NCBI RefSeq assembly: GCF_013426915.1
Contig: NZ_AP023180.1
Coordinates: forward strand, 2,418,001-2,482,000
Source of the DNA: Paraburkholderia sp. PGU19
Lineage (GTDB): Bacteria > Pseudomonadota > Gammaproteobacteria > Burkholderiales > Burkholderiaceae
Length of the DNA stretch: 64,000 bases
Direction: 5' to 3'
This document shows positions 7,177 to 16,338 of this stretch, piece by piece; position 1 is the first letter of the stretch; every line of letters starts with the position of its first letter. A model generated the notes under the pieces. That model saw only the letters and a list, made by a program, of their open reading frames with translations, had not been told where the DNA came from and made no database searches. The position numbers and the translations under genes are program-made.

Positions 7177-9510
7177 TTGATATTCCGCCGAGAAGTCCAG
7201 GGCCTCGCTATCAGGCCTATTGCCGCATTGGTGCTCTGCCTGCTCGCGCCAATGCAGGTGTACGCGCAACTCGCGGGCGACGCGGCCAATGCCGAACGTT
7301 TCTCCGATGCGTGGAGCTTGCGCATCGCGCCGCAACTCACAGAAGCATCCAGTCCGCCCGATGCAAAACCGGCAACGATCGCATTGGGCGACTCCGTCAC
7401 AGGCACCGTCGATAGCGACATTTCGCTGAAGGGCGCCGCCGAGCTGCGCCGCTATGGTTTCGTCGTGAAAGGCGATGCGCTGCATTACGACCCCGATCAC
7501 GACATGGCCGATGCATATGGCAGCGTCCGCATTGTTTCGAAGGGCGACGTATTCGATGGACCGTTCAGCCAGTTGCGCGTGAACGCCAGCGAAGGCTTCA
7601 TTGCGCAGCCCAGATACCACTTCTATCTGAACGGCGGATGGGGCAGTGGCAAACGCGCCGATCTGCTCGACAACGAGCGTTCGAAGATCGAAGACGGCAC
7701 ATACAGTACCTGTGCGTGCGAGACGAATCCCGCGTGGTATATCCGTGCGTCTGAATTCACGATGGATCGTGGCGCCGACGAAGGCGTCGCGCACAATGGC
7801 GTGCTGTTCTTTCAGAACATTCCATTGCTCGCGAGCCCGTGGCTTTCGTTCCCACTCGACGGCGCGCGTCGCAGCGGACTGCTGTCGCCGACGTGGTCGA
7901 TGAGTTCGAAGAACGGCGTGGACATCACCTTCCCTTATTACTTCAACATCGCGCCGAACTACGACCTGACTATTGCTCCGCGTTACATGTCGAAGCGCGG
8001 CGAAATGCTGAGCGCGGACTACCGGTATCTGACGAGCGCATCCTCCGGTTCGCTGGCGATTGCCTACTTGCCGAACGACATCACGACTCACGAGCGCCGT
8101 TATTCGATTGATCTGAATCATGTCTGGAATATCGGCTCCGGCTTCGGTGCTTACGTCAATTACAACCGCGTGTCGGATGCAAATGTGTCGACCGATCTCG
8201 GCTCGGGCAGCGCGTTTCCGACCACTTCGACGACGCTCTATCAGCAGGAAGCCGGTCTCACATACAACAGCGGACCGTGGTCGGTGCTCGCGCGCGAGCA
8301 GCACTGGCAGTCGTTTTCCAGCGATACGACCTACAACCGCGAGCCGCAGCTCAACGTGCGCTACAACCGTTACGACGTCGGTGGCTTCGACTATGGTTTC
8401 GAGGCGGACGCGACGCGCTTCACGCTTTCGTCGGACGATGCGACGCAAGGCACGCGTTTCGTGTTCAATCCTTTCGTCAGCTATCCGATCGTGCGGCCCG
8501 GCTGGTTCTTCACGCCGAAGATCAAATGGCATTTCGCTTCGTACGATCTGACTTCGATTGCGTCCGATGCACCCGCAGGGCAGCCGCGCAATGTGAACGT
8601 GAACATCCCGACCTTGAGTCTGGACTCGGGCATGACGTTCGAGCGCGCCGTGCGCATCTGGGGAAGCTCGTATATCCAGACGCTGGAGCCGCGGCTCTTC
8701 TACGTCTATACGCCTTATCGAAATCAGACTTACGTGCCGCTCTTCGACACGACGGAAGCGGACTTCGGTCTGGGCGAACTTTTCAGCGATAACGCGTTTG
8801 CCGGTAACGACCGCGTGTCCGACGAAAGCCGCCTGACGGCTGCGCTGACGTCGCGGCTGATCGACGCCGCAACGGGCGACGAACGCGCGCGCTTCGTGAT
8901 CGCGCAGCGTTACGATTTCAGGCAACCACGCGTGACGCTATACGACACGGAAGACACGGCGAACGTCGCGCGGACCAGCTTGATTGCTGGCAGTTCGATC
9001 AAGGTTGGCGCGGGCATCAACGTAGAGGACGCGTTGCAGTACAGCCAGGCGAACAACTATCTGACGCAAGGATCGGTCGGCCTCGCGTGGTCGCCGGCGA
9101 CGGCACATGTGGTCAATGTCGCTTACCGGTACACGCGCGCCAACACGACGCTGGACTTTCAGCCCGTGAACCAGTTCATCGTGTCGGGGCAATGGCCGCT
9201 CGCAAAGAACCTGGCGAGCGTCGCGCGCGTCAATTACGACATGAGCACGCACCGTCTGATCGCGGGCCTTCTGGGGCTGCAATACGACGCGCAATGCTGG
9301 TCGCTCGCGCTCGCGCTGGAAAAGTACACGAACGCGACGAGCAGCACGTCGTCGCCGAGCACGGGCACGCGCGTGTTGATGCAGCTTCAGTTGAAGGGCT
9401 TGTCGCGGATCGATCGCGGTCTGCTCGATCAGTTCAAGGCGGACGTGCCCGGCTATTCGTCCGCACCTGCCGACGATGCGCCTGTCTCACGCTTTAGCGA
9501 ATATCAATGA
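7177..9510 (+). CDS. lptD: LptD-family LPS assembly outer membrane protein, stand-alone copy
   Basis: This protein of about 777 residues has a signal peptide (LALVLCLLAP-like core ending QVYAQ), an OstA/LptA-like jelly roll (about 60-210), and a large barrel (LPSDGARRSGLL-type segment, here FPLDGARRSGLLSPTWSM). LptD inserts lipopolysaccharide into the outer leaflet with LptE. The normal context with surA and pdxA is missing, so it is probably a paralogue. Disulfide cysteines are reduced: no Cys follows the signal peptide, CAC lies in the STCACETNPAW segment, and a single Cys in AQCWSLAL stands where E. coli LptD has a Cys pair. The start is uncertain. The TTG at 7177 gives a complete signal peptide, while the first ATG would cut it. 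Confidence 0.88.
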   Translation: MIFRREVQGLAIRPIAALVLCLLAPMQVYAQLAGDAANAERFSDAWSLRIAPQLTEASSPPDAKPATIALGDSVTGTVDSDISLKGAAELRRYGFVVKGDALHYDPDHDMADAYGSVRIVSKGDVFDGPFSQLRVNASEGFIAQPRYHFYLNGGWGSGKRADLLDNERSKIEDGTYSTCACETNPAWYIRASEFTMDRGADEGVAHNGVLFFQNIPLLASPWLSFPLDGARRSGLLSPTWSMSSKNGVDITFPYYFNIAPNYDLTIAPRYMSKRGEMLSADYRYLTSASSGSLAIAYLPNDITTHERRYSIDLNHVWNIGSGFGAYVNYNRVSDANVSTDLGSGSAFPTTSTTLYQQEAGLTYNSGPWSVLAREQHWQSFSSDTTYNREPQLNVRYNRYDVGGFDYGFEADATRFTLSSDDATQGTRFVFNPFVSYPIVRPGWFFTPKIKWHFASYDLTSIASDAPAGQPRNVNVNIPTLSLDSGMTFERAVRIWGSSYIQTLEPRLFYVYTPYRNQTYVPLFDTTEADFGLGELFSDNAFAGNDRVSDESRLTAALTSRLIDAATGDERARFVIAQRYDFRQPRVTLYDTEDTANVARTSLIAGSSIKVGAGINVEDALQYSQANNYLTQGSVGLAWSPATAHVVNVAYRYTRANTTLDFQPVNQFIVSGQWPLAKNLASVARVNYDMSTHRLIAGLLGLQYDAQCWSLALALEKYTNATSSTSSPSTGTRVLMQLQLKGLSRIDRGLLDQFKADVPGYSSAPADDAPVSRFSEYQ

Positions 9511-9619
9511 CGGGTGCGCGGCGGCGGAAATAATATGTAAGACGCGCATGAGGTGCAGTTGCGAAATCCCATTCGAATTTGATGCAGTATGTGACGCTTC
9601 GTGAAGACGCTATTCGAAC

Positions 9620-10474
9620 ATGCAAGTCGTCGTTTGCCTGACCTCGTTCAATCGCACGGATTGCGCGCGCATTTCGATGGAGATCATCAAGCTGAACTGG
9701 CCGCGCAAGTGGCCTGTCGTGCATGCGTGCGCGGATTCGAGCTATACGCGTTACATCGAAGACATTCTGGTCATGCGTGAGCCGAAGCCGTTGACGCGAG
9801 GCGCGCACGATCTGCTCGTCGCGTCGATCGAAGCGGCCGTGACGAAGTTGAAAGCGGATTACGTCGTTCACCTCGAAGCCGATACGTGGATCTTCGACCA
9901 GAAGGTGATCGTGCGTTATCTGGAGAGGCTCGAAAAGTCGCCGCACGCGCTTGTCGCGGCATCGTCGTGGAGCACCGATCGCGTGCTGGAATGGAGCCGT
10001 TCGGATGACAAACGAAGAAGGCTGCGCGCGCGCCTCGCGCGGTTGTTGAGACGGTGCGGATCGCGTTACGGAATACGCGACCGCAAATCCCTGTCCACCC
10101 AGTTCTTCATCGCGAAGAGCACGCCCGCGATGCTCGACGTCATCCGCTCATTGCGTCCCGCCGATAACGACATCCTTGAAAAGCGGCTTTACGAAGCCGT
10201 GATTCAACGCTTCGGACGACGCGCCGTGCTCGGCATGGGTGAGCGGGAACCCGTGCACCCCAATTTCAGGGATGTTTGCGAGCCGTTGAGTCTCGTCTGT
10301 CATCACTGGCCGAGTGCGGCCGACGCGCCCCGTCACGACGCATTCGACCGCTTGCACGGCAAAAAGGAATGGCTGCAAGCCGCCAACCTGCGCACGCACG
10401 GACCGCACATGAAGCGTCTTCTGTCGGAAACGGACCTGCGCTACTACAACGGCGATGCAAAACGGACTGGCTGA
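9620..10474 (+). CDS. glycosyltransferase-like protein (GT-A fold suspected)
   Basis: This 284-residue protein begins VVVCLTSFNRTDCARISME, like the first strand of family-2-type glycosyltransferases. Near residue 90 it has YVVHLEADTWIFD, whose Glu-Ala-Asp could serve as the DxD metal-binding motif. The middle is very basic (DDKRRRLRARLARLLRRCG). The rest includes LSTQFFIAKSTPAMLD and several His/Trp residues. It lies directly upstream of two family-9 and one family-4 glycosyltransferases on the same strand, and downstream of an LptD-type gene, which supports a role in a cell-surface glycan. I cannot assign the sugar or acceptor, and the fold assignment is an inference. Confidence 0.6.
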   Translation: MQVVVCLTSFNRTDCARISMEIIKLNWPRKWPVVHACADSSYTRYIEDILVMREPKPLTRGAHDLLVASIEAAVTKLKADYVVHLEADTWIFDQKVIVRYLERLEKSPHALVAASSWSTDRVLEWSRSDDKRRRLRARLARLLRRCGSRYGIRDRKSLSTQFFIAKSTPAMLDVIRSLRPADNDILEKRLYEAVIQRFGRRAVLGMGEREPVHPNFRDVCEPLSLVCHHWPSAADAPRHDAFDRLHGKKEWLQAANLRTHGPHMKRLLSETDLRYYNGDAKRTG

Positions 10475-10714
10475 CCATGGACGCCGCTTTCACACGTCGA
10501 TCAGGCTTTCAGATTCTTTATCGCGTAAGGCATAGGGGTGACCGGCGCGATCCGATTGCGTGCCGCAAGGGTTGTCGCGACATGCGGTGCTTTCCGCGTA
10601 ATTGTCGGAAAGATTACACAAATCCTGCGTGACAGGCCCAAACCTATAATGCGCTGCGATCGCATACGTCGACGCGCGACGCCAGGTCCACGTCATTCAC
10701 CGAGAGCAACAACC

Positions 10715-11617
10715 ATGCAGCACGCCAACGATTCGGCTTTGAACGTAGCGGTGACGACGTCGCCGGCGTTGGGCGACTCGCTGCTGCTGATGACCGTCGC
10801 GCGCAATCTGCAATTGAGCGGCAAGACAGTCACCGTGTTCAGCCAGCACATGCGGGCGTTGCGCGACTGGTTTCCCGGCATCGATATCCGGGCCGCCTTG
10901 CACGAAGACGATGCCGACGCGCTGCTACGCCCGTTCGATACCGTCATCCAGCTTCACGCCAATCGCCCAGTGCCGCGCCTCGAGCAGCGTCACCCGGATG
11001 CGCTCGTGCTGGAGCATCTTTGCCGCGCACCTTCTACGGAACCGATGGCGGGACGCCTCGCGCAGTTTTGCCGCGAGTCGCTGCGTCTGCATCACGCGGA
11101 GCCGGGCAATGGCCTCACGGTTCCGGCAGGGCTGATTCATCGCAAGCATCGTTTGCGCGTGGCCATCCATCCGACGGCCAGCACGCCTGACAAACGCTGG
11201 CTCGCGCCGCGCTTCGTGCGCCTTGCGCTGAAGCTGAAAGCAAAGGGCTTCGAGCCGCATTTCATCGTGACCGACGAAGAGCGCGCCGACTGGGAACACG
11301 TGCAACGGCATGGCATCGGCTTGCCGCGTCTCGGTACGCTCGATAACGTCGCCGCGTGGCTCGTGGAAAGCGGCTGGTTCATCGGCAACGATTCGGGCAT
11401 TGGTCATCTTGCATCGTGCCTGCGGGTGCCGACGCTGTCGCTCTTCATGCGCAACGGCATCGCGCGTACATGGCGTCCGGGCTGGGGCGCGGGCAAGGTG
11501 CTGGTCGGCGGCGCGTGGCTGCCGACGGGACGGCTCAAGGAGCGCTGCTGGAAATACGCGCTTTCCGTGAATCAGGTGCTGCGCGCATTCCAGCAATTGC
11601 AACGCGAGGCGGCCTGA
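10715..11617 (+). CDS. glycosyltransferase family 9 (heptosyltransferase-like) protein 1
   Basis: This 300-residue GT-B enzyme starts NVAVTTSPALGDSLLLMTVA, the glycine-rich loop of heptosyltransferases. It later has HPTASTPDKRWLAPRFV and the nucleotide-sugar site FIGNDSGIGHLASCL. Family 9 enzymes add heptose or related sugars to the LPS core from ADP-activated donors. The next gene begins one base past the stop and shares its motifs at the same positions, so the two look like a tandem duplication. I chose the ATG at 10715, which follows GAGAGC and begins at the first strand. The longer frame to 10538 carries a basic leader not expected in this family. Confidence 0.88.
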   Translation: MQHANDSALNVAVTTSPALGDSLLLMTVARNLQLSGKTVTVFSQHMRALRDWFPGIDIRAALHEDDADALLRPFDTVIQLHANRPVPRLEQRHPDALVLEHLCRAPSTEPMAGRLAQFCRESLRLHHAEPGNGLTVPAGLIHRKHRLRVAIHPTASTPDKRWLAPRFVRLALKLKAKGFEPHFIVTDEERADWEHVQRHGIGLPRLGTLDNVAAWLVESGWFIGNDSGIGHLASCLRVPTLSLFMRNGIARTWRPGWGAGKVLVGGAWLPTGRLKERCWKYALSVNQVLRAFQQLQREAA

Positions 11618-11618
11618 C

Positions 11619-12536
11619 GTGGACGCGACCTTGCCGGAGAGCGTGCGCCTCGCTTCGATCAGGCGAGTCGCGTTCGTGATGTCGAATGCAATCGGCGATT
11701 CGCTGGTGTCGATGGTGATCGTGCAGAACCTGCGCGCAAGCGGTATCGATGTCTGCGTGTTCGGCACGCCGATTTACGCGCTGCGACACTGGTTTCCTCA
11801 TGTCGCGATTCATCCGCTGCCACGCGAGGTGGATTGCGAAGCACGCCTTGCAGCGTTCGACGCCGTCTTGCAGATGCATCGGCATCAGCCGTTCGCGAAT
11901 CTTGCGGGCGCGCATCCTCATGTGATCGACCTGCACGATATCGAGTATGCCGACGCCCCCGGCTGCATGGCGGAGCGCTTCGCGCACTTTTGCCGTACGC
12001 GCTTCGGCATCGTCACCGGCACGACAGAGAACGGCATCACGCCGCCCGCGACGTTGAAGCATCGGCGGTATCGGCATCGCGTCGTGATTCATCCCGAAGC
12101 CAGCACCGACGACAAGCGCTGGTCGCGCGCGCGTTTCATCGCGCTGGCGAGGCGCCTGCAGGCGCTCGGTTACGAGGTGTGCTTCGTGATTGCGCCCAAC
12201 GAGCGGGCACGCTGGAGCGAACTCGAAAGGCTCGGCGTCGCCGCACCCGCATTCGACGATCTGCATGCGCTCGCGTGCTGGCTTTATGAGTCGGGCTGGT
12301 TCATCGGCAACGATTCGGGCATCGGCCATCTGGCGTCGAATCTGTCCGTCCCGACCATCAGCCTGTTCCGCCGCAGAGCCGTGGCCGAGCGCTGGCGGCC
12401 GGCGTGGGGCACCGTGCGCGTCGTGTTGCCGTGGCAATGGCTGCCGACGGCGCAGCTGAAGGAAAAGTTCTGGCGCGAGGCGCTGACGTGTCGACGCGTT
12501 GTTGCTGTGTTCAGGCAATTGGCGGAGCAGGGCTAA
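11619..12536 (+). CDS. glycosyltransferase family 9 (heptosyltransferase-like) protein 2
   Basis: This 305-residue GT-B protein starts at a GTG one base after the previous stop, with GCGAGGCGG upstream as ribosome site. Motifs are VAFVMSNAIGDSLVSMVIV at the N-terminus, HPEASTDDKRWSRARF in the middle and FIGNDSGIGHLASNL in the donor site, all matching protein 1. It may work in sequence with protein 1 on a surface oligosaccharide. The sugar specificity cannot be read from the sequence. The close spacing means the pair is almost certainly one transcript with coupled translation. Confidence 0.88.
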   Translation: MDATLPESVRLASIRRVAFVMSNAIGDSLVSMVIVQNLRASGIDVCVFGTPIYALRHWFPHVAIHPLPREVDCEARLAAFDAVLQMHRHQPFANLAGAHPHVIDLHDIEYADAPGCMAERFAHFCRTRFGIVTGTTENGITPPATLKHRRYRHRVVIHPEASTDDKRWSRARFIALARRLQALGYEVCFVIAPNERARWSELERLGVAAPAFDDLHALACWLYESGWFIGNDSGIGHLASNLSVPTISLFRRRAVAERWRPAWGTVRVVLPWQWLPTAQLKEKFWREALTCRRVVAVFRQLAEQG

Positions 12537-12608
12537 AGAACGCGCGATGTGTCCTGACATCGGAAGCGCGATGACTTGCCAGTGCCGTTTGGTAATCGAA
12601 CAAAAAGC

Positions 12609-13682
12609 ATGAAAATCGGATTGTCGTGCAATGCACTGAAGTACAGCGGGGGCCTCGAACGCTATGCGATCGAGGTGACACGGGGACTCGTCGCGGCCGG
12701 GATCAAGCTGGCCGTGTTCGGCCGCGCGTTCGATCCGAAGTTGCCGGAAAGCCGCCTCGTCGAGCCGCACCGGATCAACGTATCGTTCCTGCCCGGGAAG
12801 TGGCGGGACGAATGGTTTTCGCGGCGCCTGAGCGCGATGCGGCGCGACGCGAAAGTGGATGTGCTGATCGGCTGCAATCGCGTCGAAGCCTCGGAAATCG
12901 CGATTTGCGGCGGCACGCATCTGGGTTTTCTCAGCGCGACAGGCCGCGCGCCGTCGTTTTTCGATCGCCGGCAGATTGCGCTGGAGCGCCGTCAATATCG
13001 GCGCGCGCGCTTCGTCGTCGCGCATTCTCCGCAGATGCGCGACGAATTGCGGCTGCTGTACGGCGTCGACGACGCGAAGATCCGCGTGCTGTATCCGCCC
13101 GTCGACAACGGCCGCTTCTCGCCCGTCGCCGACGCTGAGCGGCGCGCATTGCGCAAACGTCTCGGTTTCGCCGACGACGAAATCGTGCTGCTGTTTCCGT
13201 CGAGTAGTCACGAACGCAAGGGACTGCCGTTGATCGAAGCCGCCTTGCGCGATCTCGATCTGCCCGTCGTCGTCGCGGTGGCGGGGCGTCCGCCCGAACG
13301 CACGTCGCAGCGGCTGCGCTATATCGGCTACGTGAACGCGATCGAAGACGGCTACCGCGCAGCCGACTACACGATCCTCGCGTCGAGCTATGAGCCGTTT
13401 GGCCTCGTTGGCGTGGAATCGGCGATGTGCGGCACGCCCGTGATCCTGTCGTCGAATATCGGCTGCCACGATGTGATCGCGCCGCAGGCCAAGTTCGTGT
13501 TCGCGCAGAACGATGTCGACAGCTTGCGCCGCGTGCTCACGCACGCCGTGCTCAGCGCGCGGGAAGAGCCGCATCCGCGGCGGACGTTTTCGAGCGATGC
13601 GGTGCTGTACGACCCGTGCATCGCGCGGCATGTGACCGATCTGCTTGCGCTGGCCGATCAGGTCGGATTGGCAGCGGCTTGA
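12609..13682 (+). CDS. glycosyltransferase family 4 protein (WaaG-like)
   Basis: This 357-residue GT-B enzyme has an N-terminal glycine-rich start (CNALKYSGGLERYAIEVTRG), a central strand (VLLFPSSSHERKG) and the family-4 E-x7-E donor motif in YEPFGLVGVESAMCGTPVI. That pattern fits retaining glycosyltransferases such as WaaG that use a nucleotide-activated hexose. The ATG at 12609 begins exactly at the first strand, while a TTG at 12576 lies upstream without a ribosome site. It closes the plus-strand glycan block and is followed by the convergent MFS gene. Confidence 0.88.
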   Translation: MKIGLSCNALKYSGGLERYAIEVTRGLVAAGIKLAVFGRAFDPKLPESRLVEPHRINVSFLPGKWRDEWFSRRLSAMRRDAKVDVLIGCNRVEASEIAICGGTHLGFLSATGRAPSFFDRRQIALERRQYRRARFVVAHSPQMRDELRLLYGVDDAKIRVLYPPVDNGRFSPVADAERRALRKRLGFADDEIVLLFPSSSHERKGLPLIEAALRDLDLPVVVAVAGRPPERTSQRLRYIGYVNAIEDGYRAADYTILASSYEPFGLVGVESAMCGTPVILSSNIGCHDVIAPQAKFVFAQNDVDSLRRVLTHAVLSAREEPHPRRTFSSDAVLYDPCIARHVTDLLALADQVGLAAA

Positions 13683-13774
13683 GGTGCAGGCACCGGCTGG
13701 GCTACCAGGGCAACAAAGCTTCGTGAGCGCGCCGCGCGTTGCGCATGTCTCGGCAAGGCGGATGAAGCAAAAGC

Positions 13775-15112
13775 CTATCGCGCGTCGGCAACGCGCCGGG
13801 CCGGCGTCTTCGTGCGCAGGTTGCGCAGCGTCAGCAGCGCGAGCAAGCCCATCACGAGGGCTGTGAAAAGATAGAGACCGGCAGGCCCGGCGAGCGCCAT
13901 CATCGCCGACGCGAGCGTCGGTCCGCCGCTTGCGCCGAGCGAGAAGATCAGCAGCAGACCGGCGCTGACGGCGATCCGCTCGTCGGCGGGAACGCAGTCG
14001 TTCACATAGGACGTGACGACGCCATACATCGAGAACGCCACGGCGACATACAAATATCCGACTGCTTCGATCAGCACGCCGTCGCGCAGCATGAACAGCA
14101 ACACGCTCAGCGAACCGGCGAGCGCGGCGAGGCACAGCAGCACCTTGCGCCGGTCGAACAGATCGGCGAGCCGTGCGACGGGCCATTGCGGCACGAGCGC
14201 CGCGAGCAGCGCGAAGCCCATGAAGTGCGACACGTCCGGCACCGAATAGCCGACGCGCCGCATGAACACCGGCTGCATCGTGTAGAACGCGCTGTTGAGC
14301 AGGCCCGCCGCGAGGCATGCGACGACGCCGAGCGGCGCCCATCGGTAGATGGTCTGCAAGCCCGACAGGCCACGCGCGAGCCGCGCGCCGCAGGAAGCGC
14401 CCGCATGGGTGTCGTGCGCGGCGATCGGACCGGGCGCCGTGCCCGCCAGCGCAACGGGAATCAGCGACGCGGTGAACAGCGCGGCGACGGCGCTGAACAG
14501 TTCGAAGCCCGCCGGGTCCGCGAGGCCGATCAGAAACTGGCCGATGCCGACGCCGAGATAGTTCGTGATCAGATAGGCGGAGAACACGCGGCCGCGCTGC
14601 GCGTTGCTCGCGACCTGATGTAGCCAGCTTTCGACCACGGTGAAAATGCCGACGAGGCAAAAGCCCGTGATGAAGCGCAGCGCCACCCAGACCGCATCCG
14701 CGTCCCACACCGCATAGCCGAGCGCGCAACAGGCGGACGCCGCCGCGAAGGTGACGAACGCGCGGTGATGGCCGACGCGCCCGATCAATGAGCCGCCATA
14801 CACGGCGCCCAGCATGAAACCGACGTAATACGCGGACTGCACGACACCGACGACGATCGACGGCGCCTGCTGCTGGATGAGCCGCAGCGAGATCAACGTG
14901 CCGAGCAGGCCGTTGCCCGTGATGAGAATCGCGTAGCCGAGCAGCAGGATGGCAGTGGCGCGCAGGCTGCCGGCGGGCGGCGGTGGCGCGGGGACGGGTG
15001 TGACAGGCGTGCCGAGAGCCGGGCCGCTGTCGACGAAATCGGCGAGGGGCTGCGTGTTGTGCAGAGGGAATGCGCCGCACGGCTGGGTCGCTGGATCGTG
15101 TGCCTGTTTCAT
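13775..15112 (-). CDS. MFS transporter (YcaD-like)
   Basis: This 445-residue membrane protein has about 12 hydrophobic segments, starting after a roughly 50-residue Pro/Ala-rich cytoplasmic head. Visible family marks include GFMLGAVYGGSLIGRVGHHR after the second segment, the usual motif A position of the major facilitator family, and LADLFDRRKVLL at the equivalent loop of the second half. By resemblance to YcaD-type permeases it probably exports a small molecule, but no substrate can be named. The ATG at 15112 is preceded by GAGCAAG. It is divergent from the hydrolase gene with 242 bases between. Confidence 0.85.
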   Translation of the reverse strand: MKQAHDPATQPCGAFPLHNTQPLADFVDSGPALGTPVTPVPAPPPPAGSLRATAILLLGYAILITGNGLLGTLISLRLIQQQAPSIVVGVVQSAYYVGFMLGAVYGGSLIGRVGHHRAFVTFAAASACCALGYAVWDADAVWVALRFITGFCLVGIFTVVESWLHQVASNAQRGRVFSAYLITNYLGVGIGQFLIGLADPAGFELFSAVAALFTASLIPVALAGTAPGPIAAHDTHAGASCGARLARGLSGLQTIYRWAPLGVVACLAAGLLNSAFYTMQPVFMRRVGYSVPDVSHFMGFALLAALVPQWPVARLADLFDRRKVLLCLAALAGSLSVLLFMLRDGVLIEAVGYLYVAVAFSMYGVVTSYVNDCVPADERIAVSAGLLLIFSLGASGGPTLASAMMALAGPAGLYLFTALVMGLLALLTLRNLRTKTPARRVADAR

Positions 15113-15354
15113 GCTTGCTCGGTCTGGTTCGTCTCTCGGGGCACCCGGATAGCGACGGTTTGCGGGCTTCGTCTGGTCGAATGTAGCGGGCCGCCGAACG
15201 GCTGGCATGGCAAGAATACGACATCGGTTTGCAGTAAAACGACTTTCTTTCGCGCGAGGCAAGCGGGCAGCGCGATCCGCACGGCGGCGCTACCATGAAC
15301 GCTCGCTGCGCCCCGAACGTCGTTTGTCGATCGCCTGAAAAGGAGCCGCCGATC

Positions 15355-16245
15355 ATGCCGAAGCACGTGAGCACCGAACTGCTGGATATCGCCTATGAGG
15401 AATCCGGCCATCCCGAAGGATGGCCCGTCGTGCTGTTGCACGGCTTCCCCTACGACATCCACGCCTACGATGACGTCGCGCCTTTGCTCGCCGCGCAGGG
15501 CGCGCGCGTGATCGTGCCGTATCTGCGCGGCTACGGGCCAACGCGCTTTCTTTCCGCCGCGACGCCGCGCTCCGGGCAGCAGGCCGCGCTCGGCGCCGAT
15601 CTGCTCGCGCTGCTCGACGCGCTGAAGATTGAACGCGCGTTGCTCGGCGGCTACGACTGGGGAGGACGCGCCGCTTGTATCGTCGCCGCGCTATATCCGG
15701 CGCGCGTGCAGGGGCTCGTCACGGTGAACGGCTACAACATCCAGGACATCGCGGCGTCAGGCAAGCCGGCGTTGCCGGAAAACGAACTGCGTCACTGGTA
15801 TCAATACTATTTTCACGGCGAGCGTGGACGCGCCGGTCTCACCGAAAATCGCCGCGCGCTGTGCCGTCTGCTGTGGACGCTGTGGTCGCCGACCTGGCGT
15901 TTCGACGACGCATGCTATGCGCAGACGGCCGCATCGTTCGATCACCCGGATTTCGTCGATGTCGTGATTCATTCGTACCGGCATCGCTATGCGGTGGTGG
16001 CGGGCGATCCGCGCTACGACGCAATGGAACAGCAACTCGCCGCGCAGCCGCCCATCTCCGTGCCGGCTATCTCGCTCGACGGCAGCGCCGACGGCGTGAT
16101 GGGAATCGGTGGGACCGCGCATCATGCGCCGCATTTCACGGGGTCGTACGAGCACCGCGTGATCGACGACGCGGGACACAATCTGCCACAAGAGGCGCCC
16201 GCCGCATTCGCCGAGGCTCTGCTCGCCGTGCGCACGCGCGCCTGA
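15355..16245 (+). CDS. alpha/beta hydrolase (epoxide hydrolase/dehalogenase-like)
   Basis: This 296-residue enzyme has the oxyanion-hole motif LLHGFPYD, and a nucleophile elbow GGYDWGGR in which the nucleophile is Asp rather than Ser. The catalytic His lies in DDAGHNLPQE near the end. An Asp nucleophile is typical of epoxide hydrolases, haloalkane dehalogenases and fluoroacetate dehalogenases. Those members act through an aspartyl-ester intermediate. The substrate cannot be decided here. The ATG at 15355 has an excellent AAAAGGAG ribosome site nine bases upstream, which rules out the longer frame from 15295. Confidence 0.9.
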   Translation: MPKHVSTELLDIAYEESGHPEGWPVVLLHGFPYDIHAYDDVAPLLAAQGARVIVPYLRGYGPTRFLSAATPRSGQQAALGADLLALLDALKIERALLGGYDWGGRAACIVAALYPARVQGLVTVNGYNIQDIAASGKPALPENELRHWYQYYFHGERGRAGLTENRRALCRLLWTLWSPTWRFDDACYAQTAASFDHPDFVDVVIHSYRHRYAVVAGDPRYDAMEQQLAAQPPISVPAISLDGSADGVMGIGGTAHHAPHFTGSYEHRVIDDAGHNLPQEAPAAFAEALLAVRTRA

Positions 16246-16338
16246 CAAAAGCGCGCCTCGTCACTGCCGCGTTCTACACGTCCGCGCGCAGCGTGTGGTA
16301 ACTTTTGACGCTTCAATTCCCTACACAAGAGCGTTGAT

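Noticed and set aside
7153..8925. 590-codon minus-strand open frame opposite the LptD-type gene
   Set aside because: Its translation is Arg/His/Val-rich without motifs, while the plus strand encodes a clear LptD barrel.
11535..15374. Very long minus-strand open frame of more than 1200 codons
   Set aside because: It runs antisense to three well-supported glycosyltransferase genes and across the MFS gene in another frame, has low-complexity Arg/Ala-rich translation and no domain. It is a GC-bias shadow.
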